This document shows, piece after piece, positions 44,289-51,563 of a DNA stretch of 64,000 bases. Position 1 is the first letter of the stretch; each line of letters opens with the position of its first letter. Source of the stretch: Acidobacteriaceae bacterium (lineage in GTDB: Bacteria > Acidobacteriota > Terriglobia > Bryobacterales > Bryobacteraceae); contig JAFAYI010000013.1 of the NCBI GenBank assembly GCA_019240475.1, positions 1 through 64,000 of the forward strand. Direction: 5' to 3'. The position numbers and the translations under genes are program-made. The notes under the pieces are model-generated. The model was not told where the DNA came from, searched no databases, and saw nothing but the letters and a program-made list of their open reading frames with translations.

Positions 44289-44645
44289 TCAGTGCACCAG
44301 CCCCTTCGATGAATCCGGTGGCGCGAAAGGCTGTTGAGGCGGCGCTTCGCCTCGAATCGTCTGAAGGATCGCTTCGACTAAAGCCTTGGAGGCCGGACTG
44401 GACTTGTACAGATCTTTTAAAAAACTGAGTGTATTCTGTGCCGGTCCACCAAAGCCCCACATACAATCTGAGCGAATCTGACAGTCCACAAGGTGCGCCG
44501 GGGTCATACCGGTGTACAGCAACTGGCAATGATTAAACACGCACTTGTGGTATTGGTAGCCATCGAAGTTGACGACCACGTTTTCAAATGTTTGGTTCTC
44601 GATTTTCGTCACAAAGGTCTCCGTCATCGGTTGTAGCGCTGGCAC
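44289..44645 (-). CDS. Hypothetical protein, cassette A
   Basis: 118 residues from GTG 44645 (ATG 44627 is a possible start). The middle reads FENVVVNFDGYQYHKCVFNHCQLLYTG and LVDCQIRSDCMWGFGG, an alternating beta pattern reminiscent of right-handed beta-helix or pentapeptide-like folds. No family assigned. A similar pattern (NLAIRNSRIVFSGPMVLINVTFINCAF) occurs near the end of the split gene at 50765-51558, so the two may be distant relatives. Confidence 0.6.
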   Translation of the reverse strand: MPALQPMTETFVTKIENQTFENVVVNFDGYQYHKCVFNHCQLLYTGMTPAHLVDCQIRSDCMWGFGGPAQNTLSFLKDLYKSSPASKALVEAILQTIRGEAPPQQPFAPPDSSKGLVH

Positions 44646-44688
44646 ACTGCTTTTGCTGGTGTGTTCGCGCGGGGTTGTTATTTGCCGA

Positions 44689-44718
44689 TTGACGGAACTA
44701 GCGAAGTGCCGTTATGAT
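44689..44718 (+). promoter_or_regulatory. Sigma-70-type promoter of a candidate small RNA
   Basis: TTGACG, an 18-base spacer, then TATGAT: a near-consensus promoter pointing right into a stretch with no gene that ends in an intrinsic terminator ~70 bases on. Confidence 0.6.
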
Positions 44719-44724
44719 GGAAAT

Positions 44725-44812
44725 GGTTCAGGTTCCCATCAAGCCGTTAAGCGGCAATAGCTTTCAAAGATCAAGGCCCTACGCCCCACCTTGCCGGGTG
44801 GGGTTTTGTTTT
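44725..44812 (+). ncRNA. Candidate small RNA of about 85-90 nt
   Basis: Predicted between the promoter at 44689-44718 and a strong terminator. It contains a small hairpin GCCG-TTAAG-CGGC (44744-44756) and the terminator stem. I see no convincing short ORF in it. It lies between two minus-strand genes of cassette A, so it is not simply a leader of an annotated gene. The exact start is inferred from the -10 box. Confidence 0.45.
44784..44812 (+). terminator. Intrinsic terminator
   Basis: CCCCACC-TTGCCG-GGTGGGG followed by TTTTGTTTTG. Seven perfect base pairs and a T-rich tail, oriented to the right. Confidence 0.85.
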
Positions 44813-44901
44813 GGGCTAAGACAATTATAGGGCGACTCTCCGGCTTCTTTCAAGCCTGTATCCCACAACATAGTGTGTGCGCCCTTCGGGGCATACCATT
44901 T

Positions 44902-45273
44902 CTAGGACCACTCTTGCCCTGATTCGTTTTCTTGGGGAGCTCTTGGGACTGGAGGTCCAAACCCTCCTCTAATCAACGCGTTTTTGAGTTCGCCCCACTC
45001 AGGATGGCGAGGCGGCCCGAAATTTCGGTCATACGCCAGAAGATTATGGCAAAGCGAAAATGCCAAATGAACACAGTGCTCGATTGGAAGAGTGACCCCC
45101 GTACGCGGCTGAACGGTGTGGTCTGGCATCGCTTCTCCGAAACTGATCCTCATCTCCATGAGAGAGAGTGCATATGCGCTTGCGTTGGAATAGACGAAGG
45201 TTGGTGCAAGCGGCACCTGAAAGGTGACATTCTGTACTTCGTCGTTCTGCTCGTTATCCTGTTCTCGATCCAT
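44902..45273 (-). CDS. Hypothetical protein, DUF3467-like
   Basis: 123 residues: TFVYSNASAYALSLMEMRISFGEAM followed by RTGVTLPIEHCVHLAFSLCHNLLAYDRNFG. The pattern (YSNA..., beta strands, then a helix ending in a tyrosine) resembles the small DUF3467 family, though matched by eye only. It lies 3 bp downstream of the XRE regulator and is probably the third gene of that operon. Confidence 0.6.
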   Translation of the reverse strand: MDREQDNEQNDEVQNVTFQVPLAPTFVYSNASAYALSLMEMRISFGEAMPDHTVQPRTGVTLPIEHCVHLAFSLCHNLLAYDRNFGPPRHPEWGELKNALIRGGFGPPVPRAPQENESGQEWS

Positions 45274-45276
45274 GAT

Positions 45277-45960
45277 TTATGCTCCTAATGCGCGGTGGGA
45301 GGGCAACCGATTTTCCATAACACCGTAAATGGATGTGTCGTGGATTGTGACCGGGAATTCCTCAACCGGAACGGGTATATTTTGGCCGCGTGGACGCAAA
45401 TACATTTCGCGTACTGTTTGATTTGTCGGCCCCGGTTTAGCCTCGAAGGTTACCCAACCCCCTTCGCCCGCCCCGGCTATCAGACCGTAAGCCGCACAGC
45501 CACTTTCATTTTTGTAGGCATATAGAGAGGCCAACAAATTATCGTTAGCACCCTCTCGATAAAAACCGCGCGATGCCAATGGCACGGCTGGAACACTGGA
45601 CGGTAGACGGTCATCTTTGAAGCTTGGTACGCGAAGAGAGTCTTCGTGTTCGAGATTGCTATAGCGGCTCGCGAGCTCACTAAACGGCACGAATTCGCCT
45701 ACATAGGCACAATCGAAACCGGCAGCAATTCGAACCAACGTATTTACTGTCAAATTCCCGTAGTTGGGATCTTCTGCACGAGATATGACGCCCTGAGTTA
45801 GCTTGGCTTCTTTCGCCAACTCCGCCTGTGACCAACCACGCTCTTTCCGAAGTGTGCGGATCTGAAGGGGCACCATCCGCTTCACAAAGGCCCCCACAAA
45901 GGATTCGCGATACGACTTACTACGCGATAACTTTTCCCAGATATTAGACAGTCCGCTCAT
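45277..45960 (-). CDS. XRE-family regulator, probable antitoxin
   Basis: 227 residues. An XRE helix-turn-helix near residues 30-90 (LQIRTLRKERGWSQAELAKEAKLTQGVISRAEDPNYGNLTVNTLVRIAAGFDCAYVG), then ~130 residues without a recognised fold. Its start overlaps the toxin gene by 17 bp. Two identical palindromes upstream of the operon are its likely binding sites. It is unusually long for an antitoxin, so the C-terminal part may have an added function. Confidence 0.8.
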   Translation of the reverse strand: MSGLSNIWEKLSRSKSYRESFVGAFVKRMVPLQIRTLRKERGWSQAELAKEAKLTQGVISRAEDPNYGNLTVNTLVRIAAGFDCAYVGEFVPFSELASRYSNLEHEDSLRVPSFKDDRLPSSVPAVPLASRGFYREGANDNLLASLYAYKNESGCAAYGLIAGAGEGGWVTFEAKPGPTNQTVREMYLRPRGQNIPVPVEEFPVTIHDTSIYGVMENRLPSHRALGA

Positions 45961-46324
45961 TTAATGAGGCCTCGCCATTCTCCACCTTTCTTCGGCGCTT
46001 CGCTGCAAGATCGAAGGCCTCTGGTGGGTAATATATTTTTCCTTTCTTATGACATCCAACGTAGATCGAAAAGACCCTTGCGCCAGGGCCGAAAAACCCG
46101 GCTGGGCGATATTGGATATTGTCCGCGCTGAAGCGAATTTCACACAACCCGTCCTTGCCCAAATGCTTGAACTCGGCCATGCCTCGCCAGTTCTCGGTTA
46201 TGGCTAAGGTTTTGAGCGTGACATCGAACTCGGCTTGCGCCGCCTCCGAAAGACCGAGATACCACTCTTCGATGAGGTTGTTCCCCGCCGGTGAGTAGTA
46301 CTCCATGAATCGCCACAAAGCCAT
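45944..46324 (-). CDS. Type II toxin, Gp49/HigB-like
   Basis: 126 residues from ATG 46324. It matches the phage Gp49/HigB-like group: EEWYLGLSEAAQAEFDVTLKTLAITENW, FKHLGKDGLCEIRFSADNIQYRPAGFF and VFSIYVGCHKKGKIYYPPEAFDLAAKRRR. Family members cleave mRNA at the ribosome. It is the first gene of a toxin, XRE antitoxin, DUF3467-like operon. Confidence 0.8.
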   Translation of the reverse strand: MALWRFMEYYSPAGNNLIEEWYLGLSEAAQAEFDVTLKTLAITENWRGMAEFKHLGKDGLCEIRFSADNIQYRPAGFFGPGARVFSIYVGCHKKGKIYYPPEAFDLAAKRRRKVENGEASLNERTV

Positions 46325-46345
46325 GATACATCCGCCTACGCAGAA

Positions 46346-46359
46346 ATGCAATATTGCAT
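46346..46359. promoter_or_regulatory. Perfect 14-bp palindromic operator, copy 1
   Basis: ATGCAATATTGCAT, identical to the copy at 46381-46394; centres 35 bp apart. It sits 22 bases before the toxin start and overlaps the likely -10 region. Confidence 0.75.
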
Positions 46360-46380
46360 TTTGGCCTCTTGACCATTCTC

Positions 46381-46394
46381 ATGCAATATTGCAT
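46381..46394. promoter_or_regulatory. Perfect 14-bp palindromic operator, copy 2
   Basis: Second exact ATGCAATATTGCAT. On the minus strand its TTGCAT half can serve as a -35, with CAAAAT 17 bases on as a weak -10, so repressor binding would block the promoter. Confidence 0.75.
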
Positions 46395-46474
46395 AATACT
46401 ATTATTACCATGAAACGAAAAGGCCAACTCGCTCAGATCGCCAAATCTGAACGGCTGGCCTTCGCTCTTTCTTT

Positions 46475-46569
46475 GGCGGGTTGGCAGAGTGGTCGAACGC
46501 GACCGACTGTAAATCGGTTGGCGGTGCTAGTCCCACCGTCCAGGGGTTCGAATCCCTTACCCGCCTCCA
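46475..46569 (+). tRNA. tRNA-Tyr (anticodon GTA), inside cassette A
   Basis: A 95-base class II tRNA with acceptor GGCGGGT/ACCCGCC, anticodon loop CTGTAAA (GTA at 46509-46511), long variable arm, T-arm AGGGGTTCGAATCCCTT and encoded CCA. Odd points: the discriminator is T where bacterial tRNA-Tyr normally has A, and the D-stem has an A-C mismatch. It may be an accessory or decaying copy. Confidence 0.85.
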
Positions 46570-46581
46570 GATTAAACCCGC

Positions 46582-46609
46582 CCCGGCCAGAGCTGGAACT
46601 CCAGCCGGG
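46582..46609 (+). promoter_or_regulatory. Conserved leader hairpin of IS1-family transposase copy 1
   Basis: CCCGGC, 16 bases, GCCGGG. The copy 2 leader has an equivalent GC stem with a different loop at the same distance, so the structure rather than the sequence is kept. Confidence 0.45.
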
Positions 46610-46669
46610 ACTAAGAACCGCACAGCCGAAGCCGCACGAGTCTCGCAAACACAGTATCCGGCTTTTGGC

Positions 46670-46692
46670 TGTGAATCGCAAGGGGATTCACA
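46670..46692 (+). promoter_or_regulatory. Translation-control hairpin before transposase copy 1
   Basis: TGTGAATC-GCAAGGG-GATTCACA: an 8-bp stem ending directly at ATG 46693 with the AAGGG(G) ribosome binding site in the loop. In copy 2 the stem differs at one pair but stays paired (GGATC/GATCC), which supports a real RNA structure. Comparable hairpins limit read-through expression of several IS transposases. Confidence 0.65.
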
Positions 46693-47631
46693 ATGACGTG
46701 CCACAACTGCCGGACGGAATGCCGGAAGTTTGGGAAGCGCGGAAATCGCCAACGCTACCAATGCAATCAGTGCCGAAAGGTGTTCACGGATGCGCGTGAC
46801 AACACCCTGGACGGCATGTATCTGTCGGTCGAGAAGGCTGAGACCATTCTCAAGCTCCTGCTCGAAGGGAACAGCGTTTCGAGCGTCGAACGTTTGACCG
46901 AGATTCATCACACGACAATCCTCAAGCTCCTGGTGCTGGTCGGCGAACGCTGCGAGCGTTTCCTTTCGGAGAAAATTCGCAACATGCGCGTGAAGGATGT
47001 AGAGGCGGATGAGCTTTGGTGCTTCGTTCAAAAGAAAGAAGGTCACAAGCGGGCCGATGAAGCGGGGGTAGAAACCATCGGCGATGCGTACACCTTCGTC
47101 GGGATCGAGCGCAATACAAAGCTGGTTTTAGCGTGGCATCTGGGACGGCGCACGAAAGTTCACACGATGCTGTTCATGCAGAAGCTCAGGAACGCAGTTA
47201 ATCCGCAACATTGGTTTCAGCTCACCGCTGATGGGTTTCCGCCCTACGTTCCCGCCGTGGCGTATTACTTCGCAAACATCGACTTCGCGCAGCTCATCAA
47301 GGTTTACCGCGCTTCGTCCGATCAGGAGCAGCGCTATTCGCCCGGAGAGGTTGCGGAGTGCATACCAACACCCGTATTCGGAAACCCGCGCCCAGAGAAG
47401 ATCTGCACGTCACATGTGGAGAGAGCCAACCTGAGTATGCGGATGCACATGCGTCGGTTCACCAGACTGACGAACGGCTTTTCAAAGAAATGGGCGAATC
47501 TGAACGCCATGCTCGCCCTGTACTTCGCTTGGTACAACTTCGCCAGAGTACATCGCACGCTGCGCGTGACGCCCGCGATGGCTGCCGGAATCGCGGATCA
47601 CGTGTGGACGTTAGCGGAACTGCTAGCCTAG
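46693..47631 (+). CDS. IS1-family transposase, copy 1 (cassette A)
   Basis: 312 residues in a single ORF, unlike the frameshifted InsAB' of classical IS1. The N-terminal zinc ribbon has CHNC and CNQC. The DDE catalytic domain shows EADELWCFVQKK (first D), LTADGF (second D) and HVERANLSMRMHMRRFTRLTNGFSKKW (E within the IS1 signature). Residues ~65-300 are nearly identical to copy 2, while the first ~55 and last ~10 differ clearly, a mosaic pattern. Confidence 0.9.
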   Translation: MTCHNCRTECRKFGKRGNRQRYQCNQCRKVFTDARDNTLDGMYLSVEKAETILKLLLEGNSVSSVERLTEIHHTTILKLLVLVGERCERFLSEKIRNMRVKDVEADELWCFVQKKEGHKRADEAGVETIGDAYTFVGIERNTKLVLAWHLGRRTKVHTMLFMQKLRNAVNPQHWFQLTADGFPPYVPAVAYYFANIDFAQLIKVYRASSDQEQRYSPGEVAECIPTPVFGNPRPEKICTSHVERANLSMRMHMRRFTRLTNGFSKKWANLNAMLALYFAWYNFARVHRTLRVTPAMAAGIADHVWTLAELLA

Positions 47632-47749
47632 AACAAAGCGGGGTACGCAACCCAATCAGACTGCCACTGCTTTGGATGGATACCAGCCATTCAAAGCGGC
47701 GTTTAACGCGGTTAGATAGGAGTGTATCACGACTTGTACGCCTGAAGAA

Positions 47750-47839
47750 ATGGCTTCGCTCAACAGTGCAGATCGAAAATGGCTGTCCGAAGAAATTGGC
47801 AGGAAAGTAACTACCGCGATTGAGGACAGCCCAATTATC
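47750..47839 (+). pseudogene. 5' fragment of a membrane-protein gene split by the IS1595-type element
   Basis: Encodes MASLNSADRKWLSEE ... AIEDSPII (30 residues) and is cut at the element's left end. It joins in frame to 50773 once the element and one CAATTATC copy are removed, giving DSPII-KQKIRDAVDQ. The restored protein would be ~291 residues. Confidence 0.8.
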
Positions 47840-47865
47840 GGTAACAACTTACTTGACAACTCCAC
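47840..47865 (+). repeat. Left terminal repeat of the IS1595-type element
   Basis: Outer 17 bases GGTAACAACTTACTTGA, then one mismatch and AACTCCAC, matching the complement of 50739-50764. Preceded by the target copy CAATTATC. Confidence 0.92.
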
Positions 47866-47887
47866 ATGATTCCGCTACGATTGAAGC

Positions 47888-48841
47888 ATGGAACAGGAAC
47901 CCAGGAGCCTTCAGGAAGCGGTTCTCTACTTCGCCGATCCCGCCAATTGCCGGAAGTTTCTCGTAGCACGGCGCTGGCCCGATGGGGTTACTTGTCCCAC
48001 CTGTGGAAGCGCAAAGGTTGTTTTCTCCGAGAAGCACAACCGCTGGCAGTGCGGTTCTCACCATGTGAAACGGCAGTTCACTTCGAAGACCGGCACAATC
48101 TTTGAAGACAGTCCTATCGGTCTTGATAAGTGGCTCATTGCGATGTGGCTCATTGTAAATTGTAAGAACGGTGTTAGCAGTTACGAAATTCAGCGGGCGC
48201 TCGGCATAACTCAAAAGACTGCATGGTTTTTGGATCACCGCATCCGAATGGCATTACACAGCGGCACAATCGAAAAGCTTTCCGGTGAAGTTGAGGTTGA
48301 CGAGTCATTTATAGGCGGGAAAGCCCGGAACATGCACGCTGCCCGTCGCGCCAGGAAGATCACTGGAACCGGCGGCAAGGACAAGACTATCGTGATGGGC
48401 ATGATGGAGCGCGGCGGTAACGTTCGCACCATTGTCATCGATAATCGCCGCAAGCATGAAGTTCAGAAGCAAGTCCGTGAGCACGTGGAAGCAGGCTCGG
48501 CCATCTTCAGCGATGAATTGAAATCCTACGAAGGCTTACAGGCCGATTACCAGCACGCTGTCATCAATCACGCGGTCGAGTATGTCAATGGTAACGTTCA
48601 CACTAACAATTGCGAGAATTTCTGGAGTTTATTAAAAAGAGGCTTGCACGGGACCTATGTCAGCGTAGAACCATTTCACCTTTTCCGTTATTTGGACGAA
48701 CAGGCGTATCGCTTTAACAACCGGAAAATGAACGATGCCGAACGTTTTGATTTGGCGGTGCGGCAAGTTGTCGGAAAGCGGCTCACCTGGGATCAGTTAA
48801 CGGGTAAGGAGTCGGAAATTCCACCGCCCACAATTAACTGA
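47888..48841 (+). CDS. IS1595-family (ISXO2-like) transposase
   Basis: 317 residues: an N-terminal zinc ribbon (TCPTCGSAK ... WQCGSHH) followed by the ISXO2-like DDE domain (VEVDESFIGGK; IFSDELKSYEGL; HTNNCENFWSLLKRGLHGTYVSV). It begins 48 bp inside the element's left end and appears intact. It should mobilise the 47840-50764 unit, cargo included. Confidence 0.93.
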   Translation: MEQEPRSLQEAVLYFADPANCRKFLVARRWPDGVTCPTCGSAKVVFSEKHNRWQCGSHHVKRQFTSKTGTIFEDSPIGLDKWLIAMWLIVNCKNGVSSYEIQRALGITQKTAWFLDHRIRMALHSGTIEKLSGEVEVDESFIGGKARNMHAARRARKITGTGGKDKTIVMGMMERGGNVRTIVIDNRRKHEVQKQVREHVEAGSAIFSDELKSYEGLQADYQHAVINHAVEYVNGNVHTNNCENFWSLLKRGLHGTYVSVEPFHLFRYLDEQAYRFNNRKMNDAERFDLAVRQVVGKRLTWDQLTGKESEIPPPTIN

Positions 48842-49094
48842 AGCCGAGAAACGGCGGCAAAAACGCGGACGCACGAAAACGTTTGGCTCACCACTAAAAC
48901 ACGTCTAAACTTTTTTGTTTTTGGAAACTGTCCAGTGGGGCTACAATGGTGGTTAGCCTTGACGGCCTTGAATGCCGTCCTCGTTGACGGCATTGGCGGT
49001 AGGAAAGCCTGAACAACTCCATCCTACCGATCCTCCCCCAAACAAGTCAAGCGACGAACGAACAGGCAACGTGTGCCTGATAGGGAGCTTTTAT

Positions 49095-49547
49095 ATGTCA
49101 GATGGATTTTCGGGACCGCATCTCAGTGCGGCTTTCCTTTGCGAGAAAGTTCTTCAGGAACGGGATGGAGTGGTCAGTTTCATACGCGTTGTGGATAGGT
49201 TCGTGCGTCCTAAGCCCACTCCCCAGATCCCGCCACAGTTGATACAGGCGGTTCTAGTAATCGGATTAAAAGCTGGCGTCATGGGCTCCGGCAAAATCGC
49301 GATTAAGATACGCCTGTATAAACCCAATGCCGTGACGCCAATCGCTGACTTAGACAACGAAGCGTTTTTCGAGGGCAGCCAAGACTCTGGAGTGAACATC
49401 ATAACGCCATTCGTTCTCGTAGCAGACGAAGAGGGTCTCTACTGGATAGACGTTCTCTTCGTCGATGACGTGATTACGCGTATACCGCTTCGGGTAATAT
49501 TCGCAACGATCCCTGCACAACAATTGCAGGCCCATCCTGGGGTGTAG
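49095..49547 (+). CDS. Passenger gene 1, unknown
   Basis: 150 residues from ATG 49095 (TAGGGAG upstream). Soluble and beta-rich: FLCEKVLQERDGVVSFIRVVDRF, AVLVIGLKAGVMGSGKIAIKIRL and LYWIDVLFVDDVITRIPLRVIF. No family named with confidence. Its 3' end overlaps the opposite-strand passenger 2 by 74 bp. Confidence 0.7.
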   Translation: MSDGFSGPHLSAAFLCEKVLQERDGVVSFIRVVDRFVRPKPTPQIPPQLIQAVLVIGLKAGVMGSGKIAIKIRLYKPNAVTPIADLDNEAFFEGSQDSGVNIITPFVLVADEEGLYWIDVLFVDDVITRIPLRVIFATIPAQQLQAHPGV

Positions 49548-49848
49548 AAGATGTACCGGACTTCATGTCGCTATACACTGCATCTCCTACGACGAGTGGC
49601 TGTCGGATCACGGGAGTATCGCCCGCCAATTGTCGGAGGTTCGCCCTCAAGATGTTCTGTGAACCCGAGCCGTGCTCGAAGTCCCAAAATGCCCACTCAA
49701 TACCTTGGACCAGCGCCTCGGTCTCTGTATCGACTAAGCGACCTGCTACCGCCAACACAGGCGCGAACCATTGCTCGAACTGTTCCAGCGGCCACTCGCC
49801 TTTCAAATAGCGGTGCAGCGAGAGCCTCACTTCCGCAGGGGTTATCAT
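49474..49848 (-). CDS. Passenger gene 2, unknown
   Basis: 124 residues from ATG 49848: VRLSLHRYLKGEWPLEQFEQWF, a helical LVQGIEWAFWDFEHGSG and a polar C-terminal half. Acidic, small and soluble, in size and style like immunity-type proteins, but nothing proves that. It is divergent from passenger 3, the start codons nearly touching (49848 / 49850). Confidence 0.6.
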   Translation of the reverse strand: MITPAEVRLSLHRYLKGEWPLEQFEQWFAPVLAVAGRLVDTETEALVQGIEWAFWDFEHGSGSQNILRANLRQLAGDTPVIRQPLVVGDAVYSDMKSGTSSTPQDGPAIVVQGSLRILPEAVYA

Positions 49849-49849
49849 T

Positions 49850-50173
49850 GTGACTCCTAAGAACAATCCTATAACGCTATCAGAGGAAGAGATGGAGCGC
49901 AAGTTCACAGAATTTGCTATGGACGCCGTTCTCGAGACCTGCAAACAAAAGAAAACAAAGCGTGATTGGGACGCCAATACAACGTCGCCATTTCATACGG
50001 TCAAACATAAAAGAGAGGCTGGTCTCACCTTTAGTGCGGAAACGGGCGAATTCGTTGCGCTCGTTTTTTACTGGACCGATGCCGGTGGCGCACGCCGCCG
50101 AAGCATACGGGCGTTTCAACACGGCGGTCAACTGTACCGGATCAAGCTGCGGGACCAAATAGAGACGGGCTAA
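49850..50173 (+). CDS. Passenger gene 3, unknown
   Basis: 107 residues from GTG 49850: a helical first half (LSEEEMERKFTEFAMDAVLETCKQKK) and a beta-rich second half (GEFVALVFYWTDAGGARRRSIRAFQHGGQLYRIKL). No family recognised. Its start lies one base from the divergent passenger 2. Confidence 0.55.
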   Translation: MTPKNNPITLSEEEMERKFTEFAMDAVLETCKQKKTKRDWDANTTSPFHTVKHKREAGLTFSAETGEFVALVFYWTDAGGARRRSIRAFQHGGQLYRIKLRDQIETG

Positions 50174-50185
50174 GATGGAAGATGG

Positions 50186-50374
50186 ATGAGGCAGACGCAA
50201 GAACCCAAACCGATCAGCATTCCAGATGAACTAGCGGCCCGCTGTACCGGCCCCGATCAGTTCGAGCGGTTCGACAAGCTGTTTCGCGCGGTGATCGCTG
50301 TTCCGCACGAGCAGATCGTGAAGGAAGAAAAGAAGTGGAAGCGTGCTAGAGCGACAAGGCGTGATGACAAGTGA
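50186..50374 (+). CDS. Passenger gene 4, small helical protein
   Basis: 62 residues: PISIPDELAARCTGPDQFERFDKLFRAVIAVPHEQIVKEEKKWKRARA. The arrangement (a short strand, then two helices with a basic end) resembles small antitoxin or regulator-like proteins often found in mobile regions. It lies 12 bp after passenger 3, same strand. Confidence 0.55.
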   Translation: MRQTQEPKPISIPDELAARCTGPDQFERFDKLFRAVIAVPHEQIVKEEKKWKRARATRRDDK

Positions 50375-50424
50375 GTATCGGCAACGACCACTAGGTGTCT
50401 TTTGCGTGCTATAGTGCTCTCGAT

Positions 50425-50694
50425 ATGGCCGATGCTTCTGATACGGAAATCGCATTTGATAACATTTTGATCTCAACACGAGGGATCAACCAAGAAATCG
50501 GGAAGATGGTTGACACCCTGAAGCCGTACAGTCGCAGACCGGATTTCGAGCCTCATGATCCCGCTCCCGTTGGAATGCACGGCACCAAGCTAGACGAGAT
50601 AGCCCGTGCACTTGCCGCTGTTCAACTGAACCTAGCGGCTTTGAACAACATGTTCCAAGCGTTTGTGGGCCTAGCTTTAAAAAATCAATCCTGA
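50425..50694 (+). CDS. Passenger gene 5, small helical protein
   Basis: 89 residues from ATG 50425: EIAFDNILISTRGINQEIGKMVDTLKPY, then LDEIARALAAVQLNLAALNNMFQAFVGLAL, which looks like a coiled-coil or helical pair. Last gene before the element's right end, 44 bp away. Unknown function. Confidence 0.5.
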   Translation: MADASDTEIAFDNILISTRGINQEIGKMVDTLKPYSRRPDFEPHDPAPVGMHGTKLDEIARALAAVQLNLAALNNMFQAFVGLALKNQS

Positions 50695-50738
50695 AGTCTC
50701 TGCTCGCCGTTTTCGCGCGCACTCAGTCGCACGGAGGC

Positions 50739-50764
50739 GTGGAGTTCTCAAGTAAGTTGTTACC
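50739..50764 (-). repeat. Right terminal repeat of the IS1595-type element
   Basis: Ends TCAAGTAAGTTGTTACC, exact complement of the left 17 bases; followed by the second target copy CAATTATC (50765-50772). Confidence 0.92.
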
Positions 50765-51558
50765 CAATTATCAAACAGAAGATACGGGATGCTGTTGACC
50801 AATTCAAGCCCACCGGTTGGGATAAGGCACGCGGCCTTATACTCAGGTTCGGCTCCCCAGTCGCAATTTGCGCGTTAATAGTCGCCTGTATCGCTATCAC
50901 CATGGGCGCGCTGTATCAATCATTTAGTCATGTCAAAGAGGAGGCTGAGTTCCGTACCCATACTGACGACCGCTTAACAGCCATCGAGTCTACCCTGCGC
51001 ACGATACAGGCCTCCCAAATGCCGAAGAAGGTGCTTGGAGAACTCGGCATGTTGAACGTGACGGAATTAGCCAAGAATCTGCCTGCTCTTCGAAAAGTAG
51101 CAGAGCAGCCCCCTTCAGAAGTAAGGCCGACCGAAACCGCCGTCGAGGCGGTAGCAGTCAAGCTGAGACAGGTAAACGAAAACGCGCCTGATTACTGGCC
51201 AACGGTTCTACAGTTCATTCAATTCGCATCAGCCGGACTCTCTCCTGACGTTCCACCCAGAAATAGTCCGTACGTTACGAAAATGGACGACGTGTACATA
51301 AGTGGCGGCGGTATGCCCCTTGACGGTCGCGTGCTGATTCTGAAAAACGGGAGGCTGGAGAATCTCGCCATCAGAAACTCTCGGATAGTGTTTAGTGGTC
51401 CCATGGTGCTTATCAACGTTACGTTCATAAATTGCGCCTTTGACTTTGAGTTTCCGAATGAAAGTAGCCAACCGCTACCCTCACCATACGTGAGGCGAAC
51501 TGTTCAACAATTGCTTGCCTCGGGCATCGTATCGGCACACGTATCTTCAGGCGGTTGA
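50765..51558 (+). pseudogene. 3' fragment of the split membrane-protein gene
   Basis: In-frame continuation of 47750-47839: KQKIRDAVDQFKPTGW, one membrane helix (SPVAICALIVACIAITMG), a coiled region (FRTHTDDRLTAIESTLRTIQ) and a beta-helix-like end (LAIRNSRIVFSGPMVLINVTFINCAF). ATG 50902 could still start a 218-residue product lacking the helix. No stop interrupts the frame from 50695 on. Family unknown. Confidence 0.75.
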
Positions 51559-51563
51559 TGCCA

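Larger units (their letters stand above)
47840..50764 (+). mobile_element. IS1595/ISXO2-type element carrying five passenger genes
   Basis: 2,925 bp with 26-bp terminal inverted repeats (25 of 26 match; outer 17 GGTAACAACTTACTTGA) and an 8-bp target duplication CAATTATC (47832-47839 and 50765-50772). It contains one ISXO2-like transposase and five small genes unrelated to transposition. Removing it restores a reading frame across the target, so both ends are firm. Typical IS1595 elements without cargo are about 1 kb. Confidence 0.9.

Noticed and set aside
44231..44428. Small plus-strand ORF of 65 codons at the left end of cassette A
   Set aside because: Its second half is antisense to the better-supported minus-strand gene 44289-44645, and it shows no family features.
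47641..47749. Short frames between the IS1-family transposase and the split gene
   Set aside because: No ribosome binding site or family match; the stretch more likely holds the promoter of the split gene.
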